DNA from: Didymodactylos carnosus
Lineage: Eukaryota; Rotifera; Eurotatoria; Philodinida; Philodinidae
Reading direction: 5' to 3'
DNA length: 22,992 nt
NCBI GenBank assembly: GCA_905250885.1
Contig: CAJNOQ010002706.1
Location: forward strand, 1-22,992
The stretch's first letter is position 1. The number at the start of each line of letters is the position of its first letter. This document shows, one piece after another, positions 10,850-21,179 of the stretch. The translations under genes were made by a program, and so were the position numbers. The notes beneath the pieces were generated by a model. It was given only the letters and a program-made list of their open reading frames with translations, was not told where the DNA came from and did no database searches.

Positions 10850-10884
10850 TCGGGTTGGGTGGCTTTCATTAAAAAGCAACCCGA
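10850..10884. repeat. 8-bp inverted repeat abutting the SLU7 fragment
   Basis: TCGGGTTG (10850-10857) and CAACCCGA (10877-10884) are exact reverse complements with a 19-nt spacer. The right arm ends one base before the SLU7-derived segment begins, so it may mark or have formed at the junction. Confidence 0.45.
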
Positions 10885-10940
10885 TTTGCTAAAAGACAGA
10901 TGTTCGCATGGAAAGCATATGAAAAAGGTAAGATTATTGT
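10885..10940 (+). pseudogene. SLU7: Fragment of SLU7 exon 1 and its intron start
   Basis: Fifty-six bases match 16561-16616 of the SLU7-like gene at 53 positions by hand. They cover the last codons of exon 1 ([13 protein letters not shown] in the gene) and the first 13 bases of the intron. The fragment differs at Thr (ACA to AGA) and Trp/Glu (GGGAA to GGAAA), and its donor reads GTAAGA where the gene has GTATGA. It has no start, no continuation and no exon 2, so it cannot be a gene. It is genomic, not mRNA-derived, because it crosses the exon-intron boundary. Confidence 0.85.
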
Positions 10941-11365
10941 AATAAAACTTGTAACATCACAATAATAACCGTTCTAATTGTTGAGCTTATTCATTTGACA
11001 AAATTTTTTGTAATTATTTTTTTGTTATTCTTCTCTATTCTGTTTTATATAAAAACAGAAAACTGAGAAAGAAAGACAAGACAAAATGCGTATCAAAAAA
11101 CATTATTCTACAATACCTTGTACTATTTAATTATTCAACTTATATCGCTTCTTTACCTGCTTGTTCGTGTTTTTTGTAGAGCAAACAAACAATCCATGAT
11201 GTTGAATAAAAAAAGACCGATATATTTATTCTCATACGTAATATATTGATGGTTAGATTTTTTTTTGTATCTTCTTTTTCATCTTTTCAAAGTCTAAATT
11301 TGAGAATTGTTGGTTTTCTTTATTTGTTCTTTTCTTTTTCGTTTCCTAATTTCGGTTTTTTTTCT
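10941..11365 (+). repeat. Near-identical copy of the SRRT 3' flank
   Basis: This duplicates 8348-8772 without gaps and, by hand, with a single substitution. It begins at the base after the SLU7 fragment ends and stops abruptly at 11365, where the sequence turns to TTAATGGGTTGC. The very low divergence means a recent event or ongoing gene conversion. It carries no coding sequence of SRRT. Confidence 0.92.
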
Positions 11366-11703
11366 TAATGGGTTGCATATGCAGAGACTGGCAAGACAAT
11401 GGTACCTTGTTTTATCTGAATAATATTTTCGTTGATGGCAGCGGCCTTAAAGCATGAAACGTCGCATATAAATCTTAAAATAAAGGGAAGTTCGCTTTTC
11501 AGTTTTAGTGCATACTTTTCGAATGGCAATAATAAGGATTTTGAGCTACTTAATTCTGTTACTCTTATACTGGTCTTGGGAAATGGGCTTTGAACCAGTA
11601 GTTTTTTTAGACATCGTTCATTGCATCCGTATCATTCTCTCAGATAATACTTCCAGAAAAAAGCAGAATGCACTTAGCAACTAACATACGTCATCGTTTT
11701 TAT
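11366..11703. other. Unassigned sequence between duplication and transposon
   Basis: No long open frame. A short P-loop-like word (ETGKT, near 11380-11400 on the + strand) occurs without surrounding domain sequence, so I do not assign it. Confidence 0.4.
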
Positions 11704-12318
11704 TTATTTTACTCTAACAGAGTTGGTTCCAGTAAAGTTTGCAGCTTTTAAGGTTAAAATTCTCAGAGAAAACAGGATTACTTGACGAATGCCATCGACA
11801 TATCCAAATACTGGATAACACACCATACTTTCTAATAATTCGTTTTGTGATGGTGATTTTATTTCTTTTCCAAGTGTTCCAACCAATTCGGGCATAAATC
11901 TTCTGATAAGATAAGTAATTCGTCTAGGTTGAATGCCGAATTCTACACTCAGTTGTTGAGGCGGTGGATACTGTCGTAGGAAATTTAGAAGCAAATACAA
12001 CAAATTTTTTCATATGAGTCTAATATGGCGCCTTCTCTTTGTCGTCATCGTATGAACGCAGCTCAAACGAAATTTAATAAATAATTCTTCAAATGATTCT
12101 GTTGTGATTCCAGTTAATAAAATAAATCTGTTGAGAGTTCTGAAAACATCGTGGTATATATCGGAAATATCTTTTGAAAATTTGTCAGATCCGAATGATG
12201 TTCGATAAGTGGGAATTTTTGCGCCCGACATGAGTGATTTACAGGGCTGTTCAGTAACGAGTAACATGTTGTTAATAATGGTCAATCGATCGGTTACTGG
12301 TTCGGCCCAGTCAGCCAC
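11704..12318 (-). pseudogene. Decayed DDE_Tnp_4 (Harbinger/IS5-like) transposase, 5' part
   Basis: The minus strand is open from 12318 to 12010, stops at TGA (12012-12010) and continues in the same frame to 11704. Read through, it shows the HTH_Tnp_4 pattern: LTGITTESFEELF, then LRQYPPPQQLSVEFGI followed by RRITYLIRRFMPEL. Next comes GYVDGIRQ, which matches the first catalytic-Asp motif of DDE_Tnp_4 (usually G-x-x-DGT). After that the homology ends, so the second Asp and the Glu of the catalytic triad are absent. The in-frame TGA lies between the TGITxESF motif and the HTH. With the stop and the missing core it is a non-functional relic. Family assignment is by motif only; PIF/Harbinger or a related IS5-type superfamily are both possible. 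Confidence 0.75.
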
Positions 12319-12618
12319 TTTTCAACTGATCGATTTTTACCGGTTTTTCATCGGTTGAAAAAAAGCTTAAATCGGCCCAGTTTTCACTGGTTTAACTGCC
12401 TCAGACTTTAAATAGTATGTTACTCTCAATAAGATAGTTTCTTCTTGTCAAAATTATATTTTTTTGTTCTGTTTTGGTTTGATTCCTTTGAGTAGGTGTT
12501 TTTCCACTCTTGTTGAAATGAAAACAAATAGTGGCATGTTCTTTTGTTATTATACATCTAGACTATCTACTCCGACCGGTCCGATCTGGTTAGAAAATTC
12601 TCAACCGATTCCAACTCT
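11719..12618 (-). mobile_element. Degenerate transposon carrying the transposase relic
   Basis: The left end AGAGTTGGTTCC (11719-11730) and the right end GATTCCAACTCT (12607-12618) are imperfect inverted repeats, and both resemble the 1031-1780 element. The right 330 bp contains the same CCGGT, CGGTT and GGCCCAGT words that fill that element's subterminal regions. The transposase relic points from the right end toward the left. I see no clean target-site duplication, so one boundary may be wrong or eroded. Confidence 0.55.
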
Positions 12619-12619
12619 G

Positions 12620-14800
12620 CTATGTATAGTTCATGTCTCATAGATAGAAGCCATTCAGTTGCTCTTTTCTTCTAACTGGTGATTAGAAGGGATTAAAGGA
12701 AGAACAAATAATTCATCACTGTGACTCATTATTGTCAATTCAAAAGAAACCACTTCGTCAGTCAGTATTGACGATCTAGTTTTTCAATTTTTTCATTGGA
12801 AGATTTTTGATAATGCAGATAATTAGCAATTATTTCTCATAAAAAATCGTTACTGTTGAAATCGATAGAACTTCACGTAAATCAACTCGATGCTTTTTTT
12901 TCTGAGAAAAAGAAGCTTACGCCAATCAAACGGAGATAGGTAGACCTTACAGTAAGAAAAAAACAGTGACAGAGAACTTGTTCAACCGAAACAAAGCTGA
13001 AATAGTTTTTAACTTTTAGATGAATGCATGACTATAGATAAAGTAATGTGGGGCAATTCAGTAATCTTTTTGTATCCTTGTAAGTGTTTTTGAAAAAATT
13101 TTTGTTATTTTTGGAGATTTTCGTGTGCACTTTCGCTACGATATACCACGGAGAAAATGGAAACAGATGAAGTTCAAAGTGTTAAAAGTGACCGGGTATA
13201 TGATTAATTTTATTTTTTTCTTTAAAATTCAAAATCGCCATGTAAAACTAGTCCATAGTAGCACTTTTCAACGTTTTCTGATGTATCTTAGAAGATATAT
13301 GGTAAAAATAGACCGCAATTATCATATGATTTCTATTGGGCTTCGTTGTCGAAAATTTCAACAACTATTAAGACGGCTGCAAAACGGCTAATACCCAACT
13401 GTAGAGTATGTTTGGCACTACAAATCTGCTTATCTGAATTTGCCTTGGAATATAGCCATTTTATTTTCTAGTCGTCAAAAGTTTACCATTTTTCATACAT
13501 ACAAGCACTATCACCAAGCAACCGTTTATATTCAAAAGTTGGTCTATATAGCAATCGATAGCTTATACAGAGAGGAATTGATTGCATATATTACTGTTGC
13601 TTAAAAGTGGATAGTGTAGGGAAACAAGCTTTACCATTTTCGATAAAAGGGATTATTTTGTTAATTATCCAAAAATAGAATGAATATAGGCTCTGAGAAA
13701 CTTTCTGATTAAGCAGTTGTAAAAAGCATGACTTGAAGTACACAAATATATGCTTAGATACCATCTATGTCGCTTATTGATAGAGAACAATGATTTTCAA
13801 GTTGACCCTAATCGGCAGTGGTGACCTTAATATGCCACTTCCACTGTTCAAGGGTTTAACATTTTCGAAAAAAGAAATATATCTCAGAAGCCATGAAGGA
13901 TAGTTGAATATACGCTGAAAGTTTCAGCGAGTTTGAAGAAAGTGTAAGACTCGCGAAATCAGACGCGATTTTGCGATACGAATTAGCTTACTGACCGTAA
14001 AAACTTAACTTCTGTTGAACGATTATGAGTTGTAGCAAAGTAAAGTAGTGATTCGTAATCCGGACCACGTCTTCTTCAAAATGGTGAAAAGTCTATTTGG
14101 ATTGAATGTATAGTTTTTGAAATATAGCCTGTTCTTTCGAATGACCAAGAGTATTCAAGAGATGGTACAATTGTAGAGAGTTATCCACATACATCCACCT
14201 TCTGAGAGAACTCAAACTTAGCCCAAAACGTTCCTCGTCATGTCCAGAATCTATAATGAATGCCCCAAAATACCCATATTTTTCTATAGTTATAGGTTTT
14301 CAAAAAACCTTAGTTTTTGAAGTAAATTGGACTTTTCTCGGCTTAGAAATACTTTTAATGCAACAACCTGTATATTTTTAAATCAGCGTATAAAACTACA
14401 TCGAATGACACATAACTTGTTTATTTTCTGAATAAATGTTTTTCGACAATCATTTAGGGCAAGGGTCCTCTTCAAGATTTTCGTTTAAAAATTGTTTTTC
14501 CGAATTCGGGTCTTTTTAATTTATAATAACATTCCAAACGTAATAAAGCAGTACTGAGCAAAAATGGTCCGTCCTGTACTCAGTAAATCCAACGCTATCG
14601 TTCACATTTATAGTTTTGATAAGGTATAAGTGCAATAAAAGCAAAACGTCGCTAGAAGAAAACGTTAAATTTGAAATCTTAGCTTGAGATGTTGATGTTG
14701 ACTTATAGAATGTATGTTACATAATCAGCGACGTAAAATTTCCTCTTGGCAGTAGTCTGATCAACACATATACAACAGAATCAAGTAAAGTCATATTTTA
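12620..14800. other. Gene-free stretch
   Basis: Mixed AT-rich sequence with many stops. The one open frame (13125-13391 +, 88 codons) is Lys/Arg/Phe-rich, without recognisable motifs or splice context, so I leave it out. Parts of 13850-14350 read like old repeat sequence but I cannot name a family. Confidence 0.5.
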
Positions 14801-14805
14801 ACTTG

Positions 14806-14940
14806 TCGCTCGAGTGCATTTTAAACGAACGCGCTCGTCGGTCGAGCATATTTTACACGAGCGCCCGTGCGCTGCAATAACGCGCTGGAGCTACGAGCGC
14901 GATTCGTCCGTCTCGCTCAGGCGACGTAGACGACACACTC
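14806..14940. repeat. CpG-rich island with a two-copy 32-bp repeat
   Basis: TCGAG-TGCATTTTAAACGAACGC (from 14810) and a diverged copy starting TCGAGCATATTTTACACGAG (from 14842) are spaced 32 bp apart, followed by more CGCG/GAGCG words. The composition stands out sharply from the AT-rich surroundings. No gene is evident. Confidence 0.5.
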
Positions 14941-16240
14941 ATAACTTCATAACATAATCACATAGGTACCAGGCACAGTAGACATTTAGGCGGCATTTAG
15001 CAAAAAGACATGTTAAGCGACAGACGACAAAGTATTGTTATTAAGCATTGTCTTTGTTATGACCTGCCGTCGCTCATAAGATTCTGCTCTTGTACCATCC
15101 TTACGCAATTTTTATTTCATCCTTCTGTTTTCTAACTCTTTCTGTTCTTGCGCAACTCCTGCGCAACTCTTGCGTATAGAAATCGGCGTCACTTGACAAG
15201 TCTTATGGTTACATGAATGCTCTAAGAAACATCGACGGGGGTATGACTTGGTTTCAGGGCTTGTCTGTAAATTCTGCCTTCGACAGAACGTCTGTCGCCG
15301 CATTACCAACTAACGTTCTTTCGCACCCGTCTTACACCATAACATACGTTCCAGACTAGTCTTGATATACGGACATTTCGGGCTAGTCACGACTGCCGTC
15401 TTCAGTAATTCTTTGCTTACCTGGGAATTATGAATAAAAACAATATAATTTAGGACTCGTCTTTTTAACTGACTGACTGTACAATTTTTTAGCTGAAGCG
15501 TAATAATGAGTTACAACATTAGCGATTCTATTAGCAATCAAACTTTAAAAGTTTGTGATTGATTGTGAATATATTAAGGTCCACTTACTTTAAGCACTTA
15601 TTTTGAAGCAAACAAGATCCCAAATAAGGCTATTATCTCTTACTAGGTTTAATCTCTTTCTAAAGAAATCATGATGGAGGAGATGATTACTAGGAAAGTT
15701 GTTCTAGAGAAGCGTTTGTTTATCATGCATATTTTAGGACTTCTAAGAATAGCCTTATAGCTTTTCGTCCCAATTAATAAATGTTTGGCATACAAACCGA
15801 CTTAGGAGAATTGAAATATTCACTTTGAAACCACAGAAGTGGAAGGATTTATAAGAAAAAGCACTATGATACTTTTATAAGAAATGTTCATATATATGAA
15901 CTTTCGGTTACACGTATGAACTAATTTAATTATAATTTTCTCAAACAATTTTTCTTACAAACTGACCACGATTCGTATTTTACCTGAAGATTCGACGAGA
16001 ATATTTTTCTTTTGTTTTGAAATATAATGCTAGAGCATATGTAGTGTTGCTGGTTGAGTATAAATAGTCTATGCATGTATATTTGGTGATGAAATCGTAT
16101 CCTTCGCGTTGTTATAAACAGTGAGTGAGCCAGACGATTGCTTGCCAGCGAGTCTAGGTATTTAACTAGACCGTTCAATGGTATTATGTAACATGCTTTA
16201 TTATTACAAGCCTGATTTTAGTAAATACATTTATATTAAC
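14941..16240. other. Gene-free stretch upstream of the SLU7-like gene
   Basis: I looked for the missing SLU7 N-terminal exons (zinc-knuckle CxxCG pattern) and found none. A short 11-bp tandem repeat (TGCGCAACTC plus C or T, 15149-15174) is present. Nothing else is assignable. Confidence 0.5.
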
Positions 16241-16275
16241 TGTTTTCGTATTTTTATTTCTAGATTTTATTAGTT
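16240..16275 (+). promoter_or_regulatory. Tandem splice acceptors before the SLU7-like start
   Basis: A T-rich tract is followed by TTTCTAG (AG at 16262-16263) and then ATTAG (AG at 16272-16273), 12 and 2 nt before the ATG at 16276. As at MRPS28, such a short leader suggests that a spliced leader or upstream exon is joined here. If an upstream coding exon existed, the ATG would be internal, but I see no candidate exon. Confidence 0.5.
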
Positions 16276-17805
16276 ATGTCTCAGCATCATTTCACAACTC
16301 CACCGTCAATATTGGCACGTCGAATTAAAATGGCTATTCCCAGTCAACATGTTGATAGCAGGCAACGTATTAGTGTTCCAAATTTGCGTATACGAGAAGA
16401 CACAGCAAAATATTTATTAAATTTGGACTCGAATAGTGCCTATTATGATCCAAAATCTCGATCAATGAGAGAAAATCCATTTAACGGTACTACAAAAGAT
16501 CCGGCAACAGTACCGTATCTGGGTGATAATTTGATACGTTATTCGGGTGATGCAAATCAATTTGCTAAAACACAGATGTTCGCATGGGAAGCATATGAAA
16601 AAGGTATGATTATTGTCTCTCTGTTACTTTCTATGTCTGGCCTACAGCGATCCTAATAGAGAACTTGTTTGCACCGCTTATGAGTTGTTAAATTTGCTCT
16701 GACTCCGCTGCATCTTTCATTTTATTTTTCGAAATCATTCCCTTGCCTTGATAGTTAACCTTTTTGGTCTGTTTTTAGGTGTTAATGTCCATACTCAAAG
16801 TGATCCCACCAAGTTAGAATTATTAAATAAAGAATTTAGCCAGAAAAAAAGTGATTTTGTTAAAAAGATTCAGTCGGAATTAATTGAACGTTATGGTGGT
16901 GAAGAATATTTAAATACATTACCAAGAAGACAATCATATTGTCCAGGATTTGTACAAGAAGAAATACTACAACAACAAGATGAAGGATGTAAGTGTTGAC
17001 TTCTAAAAGCATGGGGGTAGTTTATTTGCTTAAATTTGTAGATGACCAGTTAGAAACAAGGAGGGAAAAGCATCTCTCGCAGACATCAAAAACCAAGCAG
17101 AGTTACAGGAAGCTCTGTGGAGATGAGTGTATCTGAGTCAAGAGACGGAGATCTATGCTTTAAAAACAATTCATCATCTGTTTTTTACATTTTCATTACG
17201 TATAGAAGTAAGAGAACTAACTATATATTAAGATTCATGCAGGACTGAAATTACATTTGTTAGTGTGTTTTATAGATGGAAGAAAGTATTGAAGAAAAAA
17301 CTCGTGAATAAGAATAAACCAAAAGGTGTAAAAAGGAATGGCTATTTCATATCGTATACATTAATGTGGTAAAAAGTAGACTTCTGGAGATATTAGGAAC
17401 CAAATGAGGTGCGTAAACGCTTTTACCTCTTTGGTTAGAAATCATAGGCATGTTTATTCGCATACATTTATATTTTTATGTTTTTTAGGTATAGATGATG
17501 ATCGACTAAAGTCGATGGTTGAAATACATCGAGAAAAATTAGTCAAACAAAAACCGTCAAAAGCCGCCAGTAAAGATGATAAAGTGTTAAAATTAGATAA
17601 GAAAAAGGTACAAGAAGCAGCTAAAATGATTGATGAACGTGAACGACAAGCGAATGAACTGTTAAAATTAGATGAAAGAAAACGTTCATATAATTCGTTG
17701 CAAACCAATGGTACTCTTGCTGAACCAACCCAAGAAGAACTTGAAGCATATCGATTGAAAAAATTTAGACACGATGATCCAGTGCCACAGTTGTTAAATT
17801 CCTAA
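16276..17805 (+). CDS. SLU7: SLU7-like splicing factor, truncated and internally deleted
   Basis: SLU7 acts in the spliceosome at 3' splice-site choice for the second step. Exons 16276-16603, 16779-16988 and 17489-17805 join in frame (GT-AG) to give 284 residues; human SLU7 has 586. Recognisable parts are residues 20-110 ([46 protein letters not shown]), 111-155 ([17 protein letters not shown]) and the C-terminal end ([26 protein letters not shown]). Missing are about 200 N-terminal residues with the CCHC zinc knuckle. Also missing is the most conserved middle block (HTHxWGSxW...GYKCCHSF in the family), which should fall at residues 160/161, where TLPRRQ runs straight into SYCPGF. Both losses leave the frame open. 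Intron sizes are 175 and 500 bp. It could be a young pseudogene, an expressed truncated paralogue, or an assembly artefact; the gene call is firm, its function is not. Confidence 0.85.
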
Positions 17806-17989
17806 ACAGTGTCTTATTCTGTTCTGTTGCCTATTCATTGTATATTTTTTTGTGTGCATACAGTTTATTTATGTTAACAAAATATTTATTGTTCTCTCTT
17901 TATAAGCAATATATTACACATCAGCTGTATAATGTTAATGTTTATTAAGTGATTTAGCCTAGATGAACATATACCTTAAAATATGTTAG
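17806..17989 (+). other. 3' flank of the SLU7-like gene
   Basis: AT-rich, T-rich sequence consistent with a 3' UTR and end region. I find no canonical AATAAA in the first 200 nt; variants such as AATATA are present, so the poly(A) site cannot be placed. Confidence 0.4.
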
Positions 17990-18055
17990 GATGAAAATGT
18001 AACCAGCAATGTTACAGGCACATTTTATGTTAATGATCATCAGACATCAAGCTGT

Positions 18056-18304
18056 GATGGTGCTACTTTTGGATGTTGTAGATGCTATGGTGGTGATCGA
18101 TGGTTTTGAACTTTTAGACTTTTAGGATGTGCTACCTATCATTTAACATTCATTGCCGTTCCTCAACTTGAACTTCTTGTATAGTGACTCACTCTGACAC
18201 TGCCGCCCTCTCCAGCTAGTCTGACTTTTTCTAGAAGAAAGTCTAAAAAGTCTAAATTGCCGTTTACCACCATAACATCTACAACATCCAAAATTAGCAT
18301 CATC
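18056..18304. repeat. Inverted duplication coding a Cys-rich peptide on both arms
   Basis: Arms 18056-18094 and 18266-18304 are reverse complements at 36 of 39 positions, with weaker similarity continuing into the spacer (CTTTTTAGAC words). The + strand of the left arm (open 17990-18106) and the - strand of the right arm (open 18349-18143) both read FGCCRCYGG, preceded by DGAT or DDAN. No start, signal peptide or splice context supports a gene. The shared peptide suggests relics of one Cys-rich coding sequence in opposite orientation. Confidence 0.6.
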
Positions 18305-18359
18305 ATACCTTCCTCTCATCAGATCTAAATTAGTGAGATGGCAAGACAAATTTTTTTCT

Positions 18360-21143
18360 CTACTACTTTCTTACCCTTGAACTTAGTCGATAATCAGGTA
18401 ATTTTGTTTCAAATGTATTTTGACTTTTTACTGAGAAATTATTGCTTATAAGCTTTTCGTACATGGCCTGTTAATTTGTTCGTTGACTCGTCAGGACCTT
18501 GTTTACGATGTTGTAGATGATTGAGCTATCACTAAAAAAATGATTGATGAGCTGTTAATGTCATTCACCCCCATCTCATTATTAAACTTGTGAGTATTAT
18601 TGCTGAAATAATTATTGTGATATTATAAAAGTTGATCACTCGGCAAAAAATATTTCAATGTTCTATCGACACCCGTGCCATGTCCCGATATTACTTTCTT
18701 GGCACGCATGTCGGATAGAGAAGATACATATATATTCAAACAGACGGACAACACTGAAGTTTCGGTTGCTAGAAAAGTGATACATGTATATGGGGCAGCA
18801 ATAAGTTTGAATTATAGATATGAGTACCACAGTATCGTGTCACAATCATTTAGCTCTGACTTAGTATTTCAAGATGTCAAAAAAAGTAGCACACCCCGCT
18901 GGCGCTAGCGAGCCATGCAAATTTCAGCGCAGATTAGTATCTTATTTTGAATCAAGATCAGAGCGATCTGTGACGGTTAGCAGTTTGCAGTGTAATACCT
19001 TAATATACTTCTAGCACTGTTCAAATATGATGAATATTTAACGTTCATGGACCAATCTCGCGTCTCTTGGAAATTAAGTAGTAAAGCTTTGTTAAAATCT
19101 GGTTGAGATGCGAACCTGAACTGTTCTCGAAATACAAAGAAAGAAAGCGTTCTTCCATAAAACACATGTCACATCAAATTAGGTTTTTCCATCGATCTGA
19201 TCTGATTCTGGTGTTATACAATACATGGCAAGATTCTCGTAGGACCAACTTGCTTAACTCATTCTGACTTAAAATATGGTCGATAGTTCAGGTCAGACTG
19301 GCCTGCTCAGGCCGTTCTGATAAGAATCAGGTTTTCTGCTCAAATTCAGCCTGGTTCTCTTCTCTTTCGTTTTAAAATGACTATTGAAAAACGCAAAAGA
19401 AAGAAAAAATCTTTTTTTCTTATGCCGTCTGAAAATCAGAATCAGATCTATTTAATGGGAAAACCTGGATCCCAACATAAAATCGTCCTGAATTTCGACT
19501 TCTGATGAGTATTTTATGATAATACCTACTAAAACAAATTCACTCAAAAACGCAATTTTTCTGTTCGATAAGATGAAAAACAATGAACAGTTTTGTCATA
19601 TTCACAATAATTTTATCCTCTTCAAATACCACTATGCCAGAAGATAAAGCCCAATAGTTTTACTATAATTATTAAAGCAGCTGCCAGTTTCAAAATATTT
19701 TTGTGTTACTTGAACTTCAAGAGGGTGATAGTATTGTTCATCTAGAATGTCTTTTAGTTAACCTTGTGTTTTTTAGCATTCTCCTTTTTTCTTTGTTTTT
19801 ACGTTCATATTTCAATTGCTATTATATATAATTTGATTTTAACTTTTACTAACAAAGCTGATCTTAATACTTTGCAAATCAATCAAAATAAATACCATAA
19901 GCTGAGATTCGGTGCTTATTAAAAGTAAAGCACCCCATATCCATTCATAATAATATTGAGAAAAATAAAAGAATATCATAAACGACATAAATCCTCTAGG
20001 ACCCATGAGATTTTACTAAAACCGCGATTAAATCCTTACCCAACAAACAAAGGACTACCGGATCGTTTATCATTCATCACGATTTTCATCTGCCATGGTC
20101 AAGACCTCCATATACCATGATATGGCAAGTACGTTTTCCCTGGGAGCTCTATGAATGCTCTTTTTTCAGCCTGGAAATCTCACCCAAACGGAATTATTAG
20201 TTTCTGACCATGCTCAACCTCATGGCAATGTTAGTTTCTCGGGAAAAAACCTAGTGAAATCCTGTATTAGATGAAATAACCCAAATCGTCCCCTGAGAAG
20301 GGATTTATAGAAAAATCGAATCATGGAATTTGACCTGAATTTTGTCCATTAATAGGTCTCACGGTCATTATATCTTCTCAGGAGTCGCAAATCCGGTAAA
20401 ATAGTCATAACTTCGGAAGAAAGACTTATGGGGACGAATCCTTTAAGAATTCTTCTAGTCTCGCTGGGTCCTAATATGGACAAAATATCAGATCGATCGT
20501 CGATTAACAATTCTATATGATCTTTCATAAGAATGGCAAAGATATTCGTTGTCGTTTTTACCTTCAAGTCGACGATGAAATGTAGCTCTTGCCTGCCACA
20601 CAATTGCAAATTGTTGCTCGCCTTCAGCTGGCGCCCGGTCTAAACTTCATTCAATAGAAAGAAGTCGAACCAGAACTTTCTCTTCTGAAGCCGTTGCCAG
20701 AACACAATCAGAAGAAGTAGAAGAGTAAGAAGTTCCCTTCGTCCCCAGTAGTGAAGCTCATGAAGCCGCCATCAACAACAGACATGAAATATCAAAATGA
20801 GGAACTGAAAAAGAAAATCACTCTTCGTAGACCTGACTTCGTCCGTTTATGTCTTTAGACATGATTAAACTGACAGATCGAGACATGCCTATTATCATTC
20901 GACGAGCCCTTATATTTATCTCTCAGAGTATCAGGATATTATAACGGACCCTTAACAATAATTTATTTTTGATGGTGTATTTGTATCAACGATTGACAGT
21001 TGAATAGCTATTTCTACAATAAAAAGAGAAATGCTCCACCCTTATTGTAGCCTCTCGCTTAATGCGAAGATCGTAACCTTGTTTTCCACCTAATCCGTTC
21101 TATTTTATTATTATATAATAAATAATAAAATATTTAATTGCAA
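18360..21143. other. Gene-free stretch
   Basis: Several open frames of 60-90 codons occur (for example 18675-18908 + and 20609-20349 -), but none shows a known motif or splice context. I see no RNA gene. The 20580-20830 portion is somewhat richer in GC and could be an eroded coding remnant, which I cannot identify. Confidence 0.45.
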
Positions 21144-21176
21144 TGGCAATAATAAATAAATATTTTATTATTGCCA
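21144..21176. repeat. 13-bp hairpin in an AT-rich tract
   Basis: TGGCAATAATAAA (21144-21156) and TTTATTATTGCCA (21164-21176) are exact reverse complements with a 7-nt loop, inside a run of ATTATTA words (21095-21176). Probably a low-complexity foldback. Confidence 0.55.
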
Positions 21177-21179
21177 TAA

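Noticed and set aside
11380..11410. P-loop-like ETGKT word
   Set aside because: Five residues without any surrounding ATPase sequence and closed by a stop soon after.
13125..13391. 88-codon open frame, Lys/Arg/Phe-rich
   Set aside because: No family resemblance, no splice signals, AT-driven composition.
20349..20609. 86-codon minus-strand open frame
   Set aside because: Looks protein-like in part, but I recognise no motif and find no neighbouring exons; not supportable as a gene.
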